DNA of 64,000 nucleotides from positions 4,464,001-4,528,000 of the forward strand of contig NC_014963.1 in NCBI RefSeq assembly GCF_000179915.2, given 5' to 3'. This document shows positions 33,360-42,742 of this stretch, piece after piece. A program made the translations under genes and the position numbers. Within the stretch, counting starts at the first letter, position 1; the number at the start of each line of letters is the position of its first letter. The notes below the pieces were generated by a model, which was given only the letters and a program-made list of their open reading frames with translations, did not search any database and had not been told where the DNA came from. The DNA comes from Terriglobus saanensis SP1PR4. Lineage in GTDB: Bacteria; Acidobacteriota; Terriglobia; Terriglobales; Acidobacteriaceae.

Positions 33360-34118
33360 ATGGCGTATCCAATTCTTAACCCTCTATGCAAAGACCCCGC
33401 ACTTGCATCTAGCTGCGCGCTTGCCGTAATGGCAAAGGCTCCGCGTCCCGGAAAAGTAAAGACGCGCCTATCCCCACCCCTTACGCTCGAACAATCTGCA
33501 GCGTTGAACATTGCCTTTCTCAAGGACACCACTCGGAATATTGCCGATGTCGCTGCGACGAGCACCGCCGTAGGGCTCGTCTGTTACACGCCTATCGGGG
33601 ATGAAAGCCTCTTTGAGGGCATTCTGCCCGAGAGCTTTGCTCTCATTCCCCAACGTGGCGACACCTTCGGGGAAAGGCTGCACGCTGCAAGCGACGACAT
33701 CCTTGCATGTGGTTTCGGAGCCGTGTGTCTCATCGACTCCGATTCCCCCACGGTCCCGGCAAGTGTCTTTCACCAAGCTATCGACCTATTGGACCGCCCT
33801 GGCGATCGCATCGTACTCGGTGGCTCAAACGACGGCGGCTACTACCTCATCGGGCTCAAGAAGCCCCATCGCGAGCCTTTCACAGGTATTCACTGGAGCA
33901 CCTCGACGGTATACGCAGAAACCGTCTCGGCAAGCAGAGATGCCAAGATTGAGCTTGCCGAGCTTCCAGTCTGGTATGACGTTGACGATGGCGACACTCT
34001 GCACATGCTTTGCAATGAACTGTTCGGGGGAATGCCGTTACCTTTTGCTAGTGTTCCGGGATACCGGGCCCCTCACAGCCGCGAATTTCTTCACCGCTTA
34101 TTTGGAGTGAGCAAATGA
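33360..34118 (+). CDS. DUF2064 / CofC-like glycosyltransferase (TIGR04282 type)
   Basis: A 252-residue GT-A/nucleotidyltransferase-like protein. AVMAKAPRPGKVKTRL at residues 22-37 is the family hallmark (phosphate-binding), and GAVCLIDSDSPTVPASVF and LGGSNDGGYYLIGL are the conserved acidic and glycine motifs. I recall this family as an rSAM/selenodomain-associated transferase often next to GT2 genes, and linked to arsenosugar biosynthesis in some bacteria. The start is flush with the previous stop, and its own stop overlaps the next ATG. Confidence 0.9.
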   Translation: MAYPILNPLCKDPALASSCALAVMAKAPRPGKVKTRLSPPLTLEQSAALNIAFLKDTTRNIADVAATSTAVGLVCYTPIGDESLFEGILPESFALIPQRGDTFGERLHAASDDILACGFGAVCLIDSDSPTVPASVFHQAIDLLDRPGDRIVLGGSNDGGYYLIGLKKPHREPFTGIHWSTSTVYAETVSASRDAKIELAELPVWYDVDDGDTLHMLCNELFGGMPLPFASVPGYRAPHSREFLHRLFGVSK

Positions 34119-35539
34119 GCTTGGCTTCCGCGAGACCCTGGCATCATGCGCGTGCCTGGCAGACCAACTTAGCCTTGATACTTCTCGGATCGGGTCTGTT
34201 TCTGCTCACGCTACAACTCATCAGTGAGTACCGCCGCTTCACAATCGGATTCTCTGGCGTCTCCGGATGGTCGGTAGTTCTCTACCTGTCAGCGATACTC
34301 ATCATACGTTCGCAGCCCGCTGACCGTTACACCTTCGGAATCATTCTGACGTTTGCGATCGCGTTTCGGTTGGTCACATTAGTTCCCGCACCCTATCTCT
34401 CTTCTGATATCTACCGCTACGCATGGGACGGAGTGGTGCAACACGCACACATTTCACCGTATCGCTATGTACCTGGAGATCCGGCCCTTCAATTTCTTCG
34501 CGGGCCGAACCAAGAGCTTTTTGATCACATTAATCGTCGCGATTATGCCCATACGATCTATCCGCCTGTCGCTCAATTCCTCTTCTACGTCATCACCTTC
34601 ATCAACCCGACGATGACGTTTATGAAGACTGCAATGATTCTGTTTGAAGGGCTCACGTTGTTCGCGCTCCTGAAACTTCTGCGCGAATTGGGTGTTCGCC
34701 GAGAGCAGTCTTTGCTTTACGCATGGTGCCCTCTCCTTGTCTGGGAGATCGGCAGTTCTGGGCATTTGGATTCAGTAGCACTTGCGTTTATGGGTCTTGC
34801 ACTTCTTGCTCGATATCGCCGACAGCCCATTCTCACAGGTCTGTTTCTGGGACTAGCCATCATGACGAAAATGTACCCACTCGTTCTATTCCCCGCGCTT
34901 TTTCGCCGCGGGGAATACAAAATGCCAGCGGCACTTGTCGTCGTTGTAGCCGTGGGGTACGCCTGCTATTCGAGTGTTGGCATGAAGGTCTTTGGCTTCC
35001 TTGGAGGCTATGTTCATGAAGAGGGCATGGATACCGGGACACACTATTTTCTTCGAGAGCTAACGCAACACCTGCCGGGCCTGCACACATTATCGGTCAA
35101 GTCGTATTTTGTCTTCGTGACCATTGTTTTTACGGTCCTCATCATCTGGTGTTGGCGAACATGCTGCAATCCCGCTTGGCCCAAAGTCAACAGCGCACAA
35201 ACGCGTGTCTTCGGATTACCTACAGAGGCGGATTTTGTGATCCCCGCCTTCTCTTTGGCATTTACGCTGATGCTGCTGTTTTCGCCTCGTTACCCCTGGT
35301 ATGTTGCATGGCTGGTCCCTTTCGTCACGATCGTGCCTGACCTTACTGCTTTCGCTTATATCTGCGGACTTTTCTATATGTGCACAACTTCTCTAGCCGT
35401 GGGCTCTGGGCCATCGCAATTCCTGCTCAACAAATGTCTTTATGGTGGAGTCTTCTTTGCCTTTTTGCTGGATATCATTCTGCGCCGATGGCCCATTCAT
35501 CGTCGTCACTTCACGCTCGAACCGGAGAACGTCAGGTGA
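34115..35539 (+). CDS. Polyprenol-phosphate-sugar-dependent membrane glycosyltransferase (GT-C, GT87/MptB-like)
   Basis: A 474-residue membrane transferase with about 11 transmembrane segments. The first periplasmic loop has YLSSDIYRYAWDGVVQ, the GT-C catalytic acidic motif as in mannosyltransferases MptA/MptB and DUF2029 proteins. Further on are HTIYPPVAQFLFYVI and SPRYPWYVAWLVPF. It uses a lipid-linked sugar donor, presumably made by the GT2 enzyme encoded immediately after it (GTGA overlap at 35536). Glycosylates something at the periplasmic face. Confidence 0.88.
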   Translation: MSLASARPWHHARAWQTNLALILLGSGLFLLTLQLISEYRRFTIGFSGVSGWSVVLYLSAILIIRSQPADRYTFGIILTFAIAFRLVTLVPAPYLSSDIYRYAWDGVVQHAHISPYRYVPGDPALQFLRGPNQELFDHINRRDYAHTIYPPVAQFLFYVITFINPTMTFMKTAMILFEGLTLFALLKLLRELGVRREQSLLYAWCPLLVWEIGSSGHLDSVALAFMGLALLARYRRQPILTGLFLGLAIMTKMYPLVLFPALFRRGEYKMPAALVVVVAVGYACYSSVGMKVFGFLGGYVHEEGMDTGTHYFLRELTQHLPGLHTLSVKSYFVFVTIVFTVLIIWCWRTCCNPAWPKVNSAQTRVFGLPTEADFVIPAFSLAFTLMLLFSPRYPWYVAWLVPFVTIVPDLTAFAYICGLFYMCTTSLAVGSGPSQFLLNKCLYGGVFFAFLLDIILRRWPIHRRHFTLEPENVR

Positions 35540-36240
35540 CGAGTCGCAAGAACATCTCGGTCGTTATCCCCGCGCTTAATGAGCAAGAGTCTATTGCCTA
35601 CGTGGTCGGATCGATGCCCTGGTCGGACATCGCCGAATGCATCGTCGTCGATAATGGGTCCACTGACAGAACGGCAGCAATCGCTGCCTCCGCAGGGGCA
35701 CGCGTCGTTACCTCATTACGCGGCTATGGAGCTGCCTGCAAGGCGGGCAGTGACGCGGCAATCGATACCAGTACAATCCTCGTCTTTATGGATGGAGACG
35801 GTAGCGACGTCGTTTCTGACCTCTCACGCCTTGTTGTCCCCATCGAATCCGATGTGGCCGACTTCCTCATCGGCTCGCGCATCCGAGGTCGGCGCGAACC
35901 TGGCTCGATGTTGCCCAGCCAGATTTTTGCAGGCCACTTCGTGGCAATGCTTTTACGCATCCTGCATGGTGCCCGCTACACGGACATGGGGCCGTTCCGC
36001 GCCATTCGCAGGTCGTCCCTGAAGAAATTGAATATGACGGAGATGACCTATGGATGGAATCTGGAGATGCAGGCCAAAGCCGCGCGACAAGGGCTTCGCA
36101 TTCAGGAAATCGCCGTGGACTACAGATGCAGAAGAGGCGGTCTAAGCAAGGTTTCAGGCAATCTCGGAGCTTCTCTGAAAACTGGAGTCCGCATCTTGGC
36201 AGTGCTGCTCCGAACTTCGTATCGCAGCAACGCTCAATGA
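35536..36240 (+). CDS. GT2 glycosyltransferase, dolichol-phosphate-mannose-synthase-like
   Basis: A 234-residue GT-A family 2 enzyme. ISVVIPALNEQESIAYVV starts the fold, IVVDNGSTDRTA binds the nucleotide, and VFMDGDGSDVVSD is the DxD-type metal motif. It lacks transmembrane helices at the C-terminus, as soluble DPM-like synthases do, and probably loads a sugar onto undecaprenyl phosphate for the GT-C enzyme upstream. The start is GTG at 35536, whose last two bases begin the preceding TGA stop. A frame continuing upstream overlaps the GT-C gene and is not real. Confidence 0.9.
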   Translation: MTSRKNISVVIPALNEQESIAYVVGSMPWSDIAECIVVDNGSTDRTAAIAASAGARVVTSLRGYGAACKAGSDAAIDTSTILVFMDGDGSDVVSDLSRLVVPIESDVADFLIGSRIRGRREPGSMLPSQIFAGHFVAMLLRILHGARYTDMGPFRAIRRSSLKKLNMTEMTYGWNLEMQAKAARQGLRIQEIAVDYRCRRGGLSKVSGNLGASLKTGVRILAVLLRTSYRSNAQ

Positions 36241-36273
36241 ATTCCAATACACAACGGTTTCAAGGATAACCAC

Positions 36274-37404
36274 ATGGATACACATCGAAAGCGGGCACTC
36301 GTCACGGGCGGAGCTGGTCTCATCGGCTCTCACATCGTTGATTTGCTTGTGAGGGAAGGTTGGACAGTCCGCATTCTCGATAATCTCGAGCCACAGACCC
36401 ACAAGAACGGCAAGCCGGACTGGGTCAACCCTGTAGCCGAGTTTCGCCAGGGCTATGTGCAGGACTACGAGACGATGCGGGAGGCGTTGACTGACATCGA
36501 CGTGGTTTTTCACGAAGCAGCATACGGCGGTTACATGCCAGAGATGGCGAAGTACGTCCTCGTCAATAGCTTCGGCACGGCCCAAATGCTGGAGATTATC
36601 CGGGATCATCAACTACCTATCCGGAAGGTCTTGGTGGCGAGTTCGCAGGCAGTCTACAGCGAAGGTGCGGCAAATTGCCCGGAACATGGCCACGTCGTCC
36701 CCATGCTGCGCCCCGCCGAACAACTTCGGGCTGGTGACTTCAATGTGCATTGTCCAGTCTGCGGCCATCCTACTTCTTCGATCCCAACCCCAGAAGCCAC
36801 ACCGGGAGGCGGCGAGACCGTATACGCCCTCACGAAGGTGGACCAGGAACGTCTCGTTCTGTTGTGGGGCAAACAGATGGGCATTCCGACCGTCGCATTA
36901 CGGTACTCATGCACGTACGGTCCGCGCCAGTCGCTCTTCAATCCCTATACCGGCGTCATTGCCATTTTCTGCACTCGTCTATTGAATGGGCGACCGCCAA
37001 TCATGTACGAGGATGGGGCCCAGACACGCGATCTTTGTTTCGTCGAAGACATTGCGCGCGCCAATCTGCTTGCAGCGACAACGGACACGCTCGATGGCTT
37101 ACCGGCCAATGTCGGCAGCGGGCGCGCTACCAGTGTCCGCGATCTGGCCGAGATCATCGCCGATCAGTTAGGCGTCAAACTTGCTCCGATCGCTAGGGGT
37201 GAATTTCGACCCGGTGAGATTCGCTCGCTGATCTCGGACATAAGTCGCATTCGTACAATCGGCTACGCCCCGCAGACCTCAATCGAGGAGGGGATTGCAC
37301 GTTACGTCAACTGGATCAAAACACAGGGCACAGTCGAAGACTATTTTTCGAAGGCTGAAGCCGGCCTCCGTGCGAAGGGTATCGTACAAAGCGTGCACAC
37401 TTGA
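36274..37404 (+). CDS. NAD-dependent epimerase/dehydratase with Cys-rich insertion
   Basis: A 376-residue extended SDR. ALVTGGAGLIGSH (8-20) binds NAD, and YALTK with an upstream SSQAVYSEG provides the catalytic Tyr-Lys and Ser. Between them, residues about 133-167 hold an insertion with ANCPEHGHV and HCPVCGHPT, a probable zinc-binding ribbon. I recall a similar insertion in dTDP-L-rhamnose 4-epimerase-like proteins. It probably supplies the nucleotide sugar used by the three transferases upstream. Last gene of the operon, 34 bp after the GT2 gene. Confidence 0.9.
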   Translation: MDTHRKRALVTGGAGLIGSHIVDLLVREGWTVRILDNLEPQTHKNGKPDWVNPVAEFRQGYVQDYETMREALTDIDVVFHEAAYGGYMPEMAKYVLVNSFGTAQMLEIIRDHQLPIRKVLVASSQAVYSEGAANCPEHGHVVPMLRPAEQLRAGDFNVHCPVCGHPTSSIPTPEATPGGGETVYALTKVDQERLVLLWGKQMGIPTVALRYSCTYGPRQSLFNPYTGVIAIFCTRLLNGRPPIMYEDGAQTRDLCFVEDIARANLLAATTDTLDGLPANVGSGRATSVRDLAEIIADQLGVKLAPIARGEFRPGEIRSLISDISRIRTIGYAPQTSIEEGIARYVNWIKTQGTVEDYFSKAEAGLRAKGIVQSVHT

Positions 37405-37560
37405 TCGAAGCTCCTGCACTGTATGTACTTCTCCTGACACGCATAGGAGCGCCAAGTTACCTTTTGCCTAAGTTGTAACCTTCCGAAGCTGCGCCCATCG
37501 AACAAGGCCGATGTGATGCGGATGATTCGTGGCGCCGTGTTCGGTCAAGGAGAAATGTCA

Positions 37561-37899
37561 ATGAGACAGGATTACCTAGCTGACGAGGTCACTGTCGGAA
37601 CGCAGGCCCGGTCGCGCAGAATGCGACTTCAGGCTGCGCTAGGTGCCTGGGCGCTGGGCTTTGGGCCAGCCGAAATTGCCGCGCAAGGGCCGATCCTGTC
37701 GTCGGTTGGTGCCGATCTGCCGCCCGTCAATGACGCCGTGAGCGCTTTCCGCGTCGCTATACCGTCTGACGCAATTGAGGATCTCAGGCGGCGACTCGCG
37801 ATGACACGTTGGCCCGAGCGGGAGACCGTGGCCGATGGGGCGCAAGGCGTGCCGCTGGCGAGAGCGGGCCCTTATCGAGGACGTTTCGGGCTCTACTAA
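37561..37899 (+). pseudogene. Truncated epoxide hydrolase N-terminal region
   Basis: About 112 codons with an export-like leader, then FRVAIPSDAIEDLRRRLAMT and RWPERETVADGAQGVPLA. This is the N-terminal domain (EHN) of an exported epoxide hydrolase of about 400 residues. After VPLA the sequence loses similarity and stops within 13 codons, so the alpha/beta hydrolase domain is deleted. AAGGAG precedes the ATG at 37561, so it may still be translated. Confidence 0.75.
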
Positions 37900-37959
37900 G
37901 TCGAACCTTCACGTATATGAACTCCCTTGTTCTTGGGCTTAGCCTCGAAAGGTAAATGT

Positions 37960-39819
37960 ATGTCTCTGTTGTTGGCCATGCTGCTCTATTCAATACCCGC
38001 GTCTTCATCCAGCGTGCGAACAAATGAGTCGCTTTCAGTCCTGCACTATAGCAACCTTCTGACTATAGCCCCCCTTGATCAGGAGACGACGAGCGGAGCA
38101 AGTCCGACGGGGCAGGAACTGGAGACGTCTTCCTTGCAGAGGCGGCTGGAGCGGCAGAATCAGCTCTTCAAAGAACAGGCTGCTTCGGACGCAACTCCCA
38201 CTTCCGGAGACAAGAAGTCCTTGCTCGACGACTTTTCTCTCGCCGCAAGCGTCCGACAGGATGCGATCGACCGCGAATTTCGCACCGAGCTCGCCGCCAT
38301 CTCTCCCGATGGATTTCCTGAACAGGATCGGATCTCGCACGAGTTGATGCTGCGGGAGTTGGATCAACGGATGACCGACTACTCTCTGAAGATCTATGAG
38401 ATGCCGCTCACGCAATTCAGAGGCATTCACACCGATCTTGCGGACGTCCCTCGGTCGCTGTCATTCCACTCGGTCAAAGACTATGAAGACTACATTACGC
38501 GACTGCATGAGATGCCGCTTGCCTTCGAGCAGACAGTTGAAGTCTTGAAGCAGGGAGAAAAAGACAGGTTAATGCCGGTGCGCCTCCTGCTGGAGCAGGT
38601 CCCCGCTCAATGCCAGGGGATCATTGCTGAAGACCCATTCCTCTTGCCAACGACAAAGTTTCCAGCGTCGATCCCAGCCGCAGATCAGAAGCGTCTCACC
38701 GATGAGATCGTCAATGCGGCGAACAACGAGGTCTTGCCCGCATACAAGCGTTTTGCGGCCTTTGTCGCAAACGACTATGCGCTGCATGGGCGCACGGCAA
38801 TCGGCCTGAGTAGTCTTCCAGATGGAGTTCAGCGCTATCAAAATGCCATTCACGAACAAACCACGACGAATATGACGCCAGCTGAGATTCATGCGCTTGG
38901 GCTTCGAGAGATCGCTCGCATCAACGGGCTCCTCACCGACCTCGCTCATAAGGCGGGATACCCCGATCTGAAAAGCTTTCGTGCCGCGCTGAACAGTGAT
39001 CCCAGGTACATCCCAACGTCAGCCGACCAGATCGTCGAAGACTATAGGCATTACGTCAACCAGATGGAACCCCGCCTGCCTGAGCTTTTTCTTAACTATC
39101 CCAAAACAAAGCTGGTCGTCGAAGCGATACCCGCATCTCAGCCGCAAATGGGTACGCATCATGTCGATGGGAGCGCCGACGGAAGCACTCCGGGACGTGT
39201 CGTCGTGGCTACTTCCAACTACGCCCATCGACGGCTCATAAGCGATGAAACACAGGCTTATCACGAAGGCATACCGGGACATGAACTGCAGGTCACCATT
39301 GAGCAACATCTGAAGGACTTACCGGCTTTCAGGTCGCAGATTCGCAACAACGCCTACATCGAGGGCTGGGCCGTGTATGCGGAAGCACTCGGCAAAGAGA
39401 TTGGATTCTTTCAGGATCCCGCCTCGGATTACGGACGACTAAATCTCGAACTCATGAGGGCTGTTCGCTTCGTTGTGGACACCGGGATCCACGCCGATGG
39501 ATGGACCCGCGACCAGGCGGTCACTTACTTTCGCGAGAGTGGTGCGGCCGACGAACCCACCATACAGTCTGAGATCGATCGGTACATCGCCCTTCCTGCT
39601 CAAAGCCTCAGCTACAAGATCGGTCAACTCAAGATCCGCGAGCTGCGCGCCCGCGCACAGCAGCAGCTTGGTCCACGCTTCGATATTCGCAAGTTCCATG
39701 ACCAGATACTCAGTGCCGGCAGCTTGCCCATGGACATGCTGGACGCTCGGATCAATGGATGGATCAAGAGCGAACAAGTGACGGGTGAAAAGTCGGTGCA
39801 ACCGCAGACCGGCTCTTGA
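37960..39819 (+). CDS. DUF885 family exported metallopeptidase-like protein
   Basis: A 619-residue protein with an N-terminal signal sequence (MSLLLAMLLYSIPASSSS). It belongs to the DUF885 family, distantly related to M32/M3-type zinc peptidases. The zinc motif is YHEGIPGHELQ, with His435. Later come NAYIEGWAVYAEALGKE with a Glu ligand and VDTGIHADGWTRDQAVTYF, both diagnostic. Very common in Acidobacteriota; probably periplasmic peptide hydrolysis. The ATG at 37960 is preferred because it puts the signal peptide at the N-terminus, with AAAGG upstream. Confidence 0.92.
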   Translation: MSLLLAMLLYSIPASSSSVRTNESLSVLHYSNLLTIAPLDQETTSGASPTGQELETSSLQRRLERQNQLFKEQAASDATPTSGDKKSLLDDFSLAASVRQDAIDREFRTELAAISPDGFPEQDRISHELMLRELDQRMTDYSLKIYEMPLTQFRGIHTDLADVPRSLSFHSVKDYEDYITRLHEMPLAFEQTVEVLKQGEKDRLMPVRLLLEQVPAQCQGIIAEDPFLLPTTKFPASIPAADQKRLTDEIVNAANNEVLPAYKRFAAFVANDYALHGRTAIGLSSLPDGVQRYQNAIHEQTTTNMTPAEIHALGLREIARINGLLTDLAHKAGYPDLKSFRAALNSDPRYIPTSADQIVEDYRHYVNQMEPRLPELFLNYPKTKLVVEAIPASQPQMGTHHVDGSADGSTPGRVVVATSNYAHRRLISDETQAYHEGIPGHELQVTIEQHLKDLPAFRSQIRNNAYIEGWAVYAEALGKEIGFFQDPASDYGRLNLELMRAVRFVVDTGIHADGWTRDQAVTYFRESGAADEPTIQSEIDRYIALPAQSLSYKIGQLKIRELRARAQQQLGPRFDIRKFHDQILSAGSLPMDMLDARINGWIKSEQVTGEKSVQPQTGS

Positions 39820-39915
39820 GACTCGGCTGCTGGATTGACAGCTCATTTCCCGCCGACCTGATTTCCCATAACGATAACGAACGGTGGCTTGGCCATCAGA
39901 AAGTAAAGGTGCAAC

Positions 39916-40359
39916 ATGGGACGTTTCCTAACAACTACACTCCTTCTCGCTTCTTTAGCCTCTGCGACGACGCCGGCAGAAAGTCCCTGGACCGGTACCT
40001 GGCTTCTCGATGTCGGCAGAAGCACTCCCGGGATCAAGGATCAGGCTGCGGAGGGGTATCGATTTACTCTGCAATCGGATGGGCAGATCAAATGGGAGAT
40101 TCCATCTCTTGGCGAAGTGGTTACGGGTAAAACAGACGGAGTGCCGATGGAGATCCATAGGACGAAGCCGTCGCCTGGTCTGACACTCAGTGTTACGGCG
40201 GAGGGTCCGGAGGTGCTCATCTACAAGGTCGCTCGCAATGGCAAGCCCCAAGGGGAAGGTCGCATGACCTTGGTCGAGAACGGCAAGGCCTGGGTCGATA
40301 TCTCCTGGCCTGCAGGTCAGCCGCAATACGCGGGCGAAGTTGTATACGTCAAGCAGTGA
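39916..40359 (+). CDS. Hypothetical exported protein, beta-rich
   Basis: A 147-residue protein with a cleavable signal peptide (TTTLLLASLASATTPAES, cleavage near 21). The mature part begins SPWTGTWLLDVGRSTPG, a pattern often seen in small lipocalin-like or DUF-type secreted proteins of Acidobacteriota (WxGTWxL...). No catalytic motif is visible. AAAGG precedes the ATG. It lies about 100 bp after the DUF885 gene on the same strand. Function unknown. Confidence 0.75.
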   Translation: MGRFLTTTLLLASLASATTPAESPWTGTWLLDVGRSTPGIKDQAAEGYRFTLQSDGQIKWEIPSLGEVVTGKTDGVPMEIHRTKPSPGLTLSVTAEGPEVLIYKVARNGKPQGEGRMTLVENGKAWVDISWPAGQPQYAGEVVYVKQ

Positions 40360-40478
40360 GTCTGACCCGTGCCTGCTAGACCGGCACAGACTAGAGAATT
40401 TGTCCCAATCGCTGCAACAGCGGTACTCAGTAGGTTTGCTTACGCTGCGACTTGGGCCGCTTCAGTAGAAAGGCTTCT

Positions 40479-41069
40479 ATGACACCTTCGACGCATCTGC
40501 AGCGAACATTCTATGAAAGACACCCGAGTGTGGTGGCACCGGAGCTGCTAGGTAAGCTCGTGGTGCGGCGCTATCGAAGATGCCCACTTGTCGGCAGAAT
40601 TACGGAGGTTGAAGCATACCTGGGTTTAGAGGATCAGGCGTCCCATGCCTCTCGGGCGAAGTCGGCGTTCAATGCTGTTCTCTTCGGGCCTGCTGGCTAC
40701 ACTGATGTCTACCTCATCTATGGCTTGCATCACTGTTTGAACATATCTTGTCATCCGGCAGGCCAGTCAGGTGGTGTCCTGATTCGTGCGTTACAACCAA
40801 TCGTCGGCGTTTCAACGATGGCCAAACTTCGCAAGCTACCGGCGAACGCACCATCTCAGAGGATCTCTGGCGGTCCCGGTCGAGTTTGTCAGGCACTCGG
40901 CATCACGCGCGCAAATGTGCATGGGCTCGATGTGACGAGTCATTCTTCCGCTATACAGATTGTCGACGATGGTTGGAACCCTCCAGGTATCCGTGTTACA
41001 AAACGGATCGGGATTCGCAAGTCGGTAGATCTTCCACTGCGCTTTCTCGTTGCGGACGGAGAGGTTTGA
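40479..41069 (+). CDS. DNA-3-methyladenine glycosylase (AAG/MPG family)
   Basis: A 196-residue base-excision repair glycosylase of the AAG fold, removing alkylated purines. GRITEVEAYLGLEDQASHAS contains the catalytic Glu and YTDVYLIYGLHHCLNISC the intercalating Tyr region. GGVLIRALQP and ISGGPGRVCQALGI complete the family pattern. The ATG at 40479 matches typical N-termini (RTFYERHPSVVAPELLGKLV). It is convergent with another DNA glycosylase, 22 bp apart. Confidence 0.93.
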   Translation: MTPSTHLQRTFYERHPSVVAPELLGKLVVRRYRRCPLVGRITEVEAYLGLEDQASHASRAKSAFNAVLFGPAGYTDVYLIYGLHHCLNISCHPAGQSGGVLIRALQPIVGVSTMAKLRKLPANAPSQRISGGPGRVCQALGITRANVHGLDVTSHSSAIQIVDDGWNPPGIRVTKRIGIRKSVDLPLRFLVADGEV

Positions 41070-41090
41070 ACGAGCGCTAGCGGGTAGCCC

Positions 41091-41636
41091 TTAAGGCGCT
41101 TGACAAGCTATCTGAAGCTCTCGATAGGCGGACACCAGTGCATCGAGTGTAAAGGCGCGATTCAACCCGCTCGGGTTAGGCAAGACCCAAACCTCGGCAC
41201 CTCCGAAGCGGACCTGTTGCCGCCCCCAAGCCACCGATCTCTTGTTGAAGATAGCTGCGAACGCAGGCTTGCCTAAAAAAGCGAGAAAGCGTGGATGGTA
41301 CCGCTGTACCTTCCTTTCCAGCCCATCAGCCCCTGCGCGAAACTCGTGGAGAGCAAGATCGCTAGCCTTGACGGTTGGCCTTTCGACAGCAGCCGTTAAG
41401 CCGCAACCGTGGTGAAGAATCGTGTGATCGTCTTCGGGTCGAATTTGGTGCGGCGTGAACCCTGCGAGATGAAGCGATCGCCAGAACCTATTGCTGCGAT
41501 TTGAAAAGTGGTGCCCTGCATGCGCAGCACTCAATGCTGGGTTTATTCCGCAAAACAACACATCGAGGTTCCCAGCGAGCATATCCGCCAATTGAGTTGG
41601 CGTCGCGTCACTGCTTTGAGTCTGGTTCACGCCCAT
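41091..41636 (-). CDS. mug: Mismatch-specific uracil/thymine DNA glycosylase (Mug/TDG)
   Basis: A 181-residue Mug-family glycosylase acting on G:U and G:T mismatches. Motif 1 is LFCGINPALSAAHAGHHFSN (GINP with catalytic Asn) and motif 2 VLPNPSGLNR. An FxGKPAF segment and the overall length fit Mug. It sits tail to tail with an AAG-type glycosylase, giving a small DNA repair pair. Confidence 0.92.
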   Translation of the reverse strand: MGVNQTQSSDATPTQLADMLAGNLDVLFCGINPALSAAHAGHHFSNRSNRFWRSLHLAGFTPHQIRPEDDHTILHHGCGLTAAVERPTVKASDLALHEFRAGADGLERKVQRYHPRFLAFLGKPAFAAIFNKRSVAWGRQQVRFGGAEVWVLPNPSGLNRAFTLDALVSAYRELQIACQAP

Positions 41637-41666
41637 CGCAACCCCTTACCTCGCTATGCTTTTTGT

Positions 41667-42077
41667 TCAAAGGACGCGGTCCGCTTCAGCAATTGCTAGA
41701 TCGTTGATGCTAGCCTCGCGGCGCCTCATGAGACCGGAGGGAGCAAACTCCCATAGCTCGTTCCCATAGGATCGGTACCACTGTCCTTGAGTGTTGTGCC
41801 ACTCGTACTGGAACTTGACTGCCATGCGATTGTCTCTGAACCCCCAAAGTTCCTTCTTGAGTTTGTAGTCCAACTCGCGTTGCCACTTTCGCGTAAGAAA
41901 CTCAATCACTGCGGCGCGACCCGTAAGAAAGTCGGTGCGATTTCGCCATTGGGTGTCCTCGGTGTAAGCAGCCGCCACACGTTCAGGATCACGCGTATTC
42001 CAGAGGTTTTCAGCAAGTTGCACTTTCTGAGCTGCAAGGTCGGGATCGGTGAACGGTGGAGCAATCACAGTACCCAT
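41667..42077 (-). CDS. DUF1348 / NTF2-like protein
   Basis: A 136-residue cystatin-like alpha+beta barrel protein. [20 protein letters not shown], then [20 protein letters not shown] and [19 protein letters not shown] are typical of the DUF1348 nuclear-transport-factor-2-like family, for which no biochemical role is established. Preceded by GGAAAGGA. It shares direction with the CMD gene upstream and may be cotranscribed. Confidence 0.9.
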   Translation of the reverse strand: MGTVIAPPFTDPDLAAQKVQLAENLWNTRDPERVAAAYTEDTQWRNRTDFLTGRAAVIEFLTRKWQRELDYKLKKELWGFRDNRMAVKFQYEWHNTQGQWYRSYGNELWEFAPSGLMRRREASINDLAIAEADRVL

Positions 42078-42196
42078 AGGGATTCCTTTCCAAGGTGCGT
42101 TATGACGAAGAGGAATGAGTCGCCTTCACGGATCATGACAGGGCGGCGCATAACCGGGGCGTCACGAATCACGCCCCGGCGAATTGGCCTTTCGAG

Positions 42197-42742
42197 TTAG
42201 GCTACTTCAGAGTGCGATACCTTTGGGAAGTCGATGTCCACATCAGCTGCGATGTTGAAGTAGTTTGTGAAAACGTTGAGCGCAACATGCGCGATGATCT
42301 CCGCAATCTCACCGTCAGAGAAACCCGCGTGACGCACTTCGGTCAGTTCTGCTTCGCTGATCTGGCCCTTCGTGTCTAGGACATGCTTCGCAAAGGCCAA
42401 CGCGGCAGTCGTCTTTGGGTTGTTGCCGTCACCGTGACGGCTGGCGACAATCTCCTCGTCCTTGAGTCCGACCAATTTGCCGATCGCGGTATGCGCGGAC
42501 AAGCAATAATCGCAGGCATTCTCCTGTGCCGTCAGCAGCGCCAGCTTTTCGCGCGTCTTAGCGTCCAAGAGCCCAGCGGCGAGCGCTCCGCTGAAGCCGA
42601 GGTAGGATTCAAGCACCACTGGCGAGGTAGCCATCACTTTGGTCATATTGGGGACAATCCCGAGTTTGCCCTTCACTGCGTCCAGCAGTTCCTTGGCTTT
42701 TCCGGTGGCGACTGAGGGATCTATCGTTTTCAAACGTGACAT
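42197..42742 (-). CDS. Carboxymuconolactone decarboxylase / AhpD-like protein
   Basis: A 181-residue all-helical CMD-fold protein. QENACDYCLSAHTAIGK contains Cys77, Cys80 and His84, the CxxCxxxH redox motif of AhpD-like peroxidases. The C-terminus (ALNVFTNYFNIAADVDIDFP) is typical of a subgroup annotated as peroxidase-related. A good AAAGGAG precedes the ATG. It is divergent from the TetR gene at 42900, which probably represses it. Confidence 0.9.
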   Translation of the reverse strand: MSRLKTIDPSVATGKAKELLDAVKGKLGIVPNMTKVMATSPVVLESYLGFSGALAAGLLDAKTREKLALLTAQENACDYCLSAHTAIGKLVGLKDEEIVASRHGDGNNPKTTAALAFAKHVLDTKGQISEAELTEVRHAGFSDGEIAEIIAHVALNVFTNYFNIAADVDIDFPKVSHSEVA

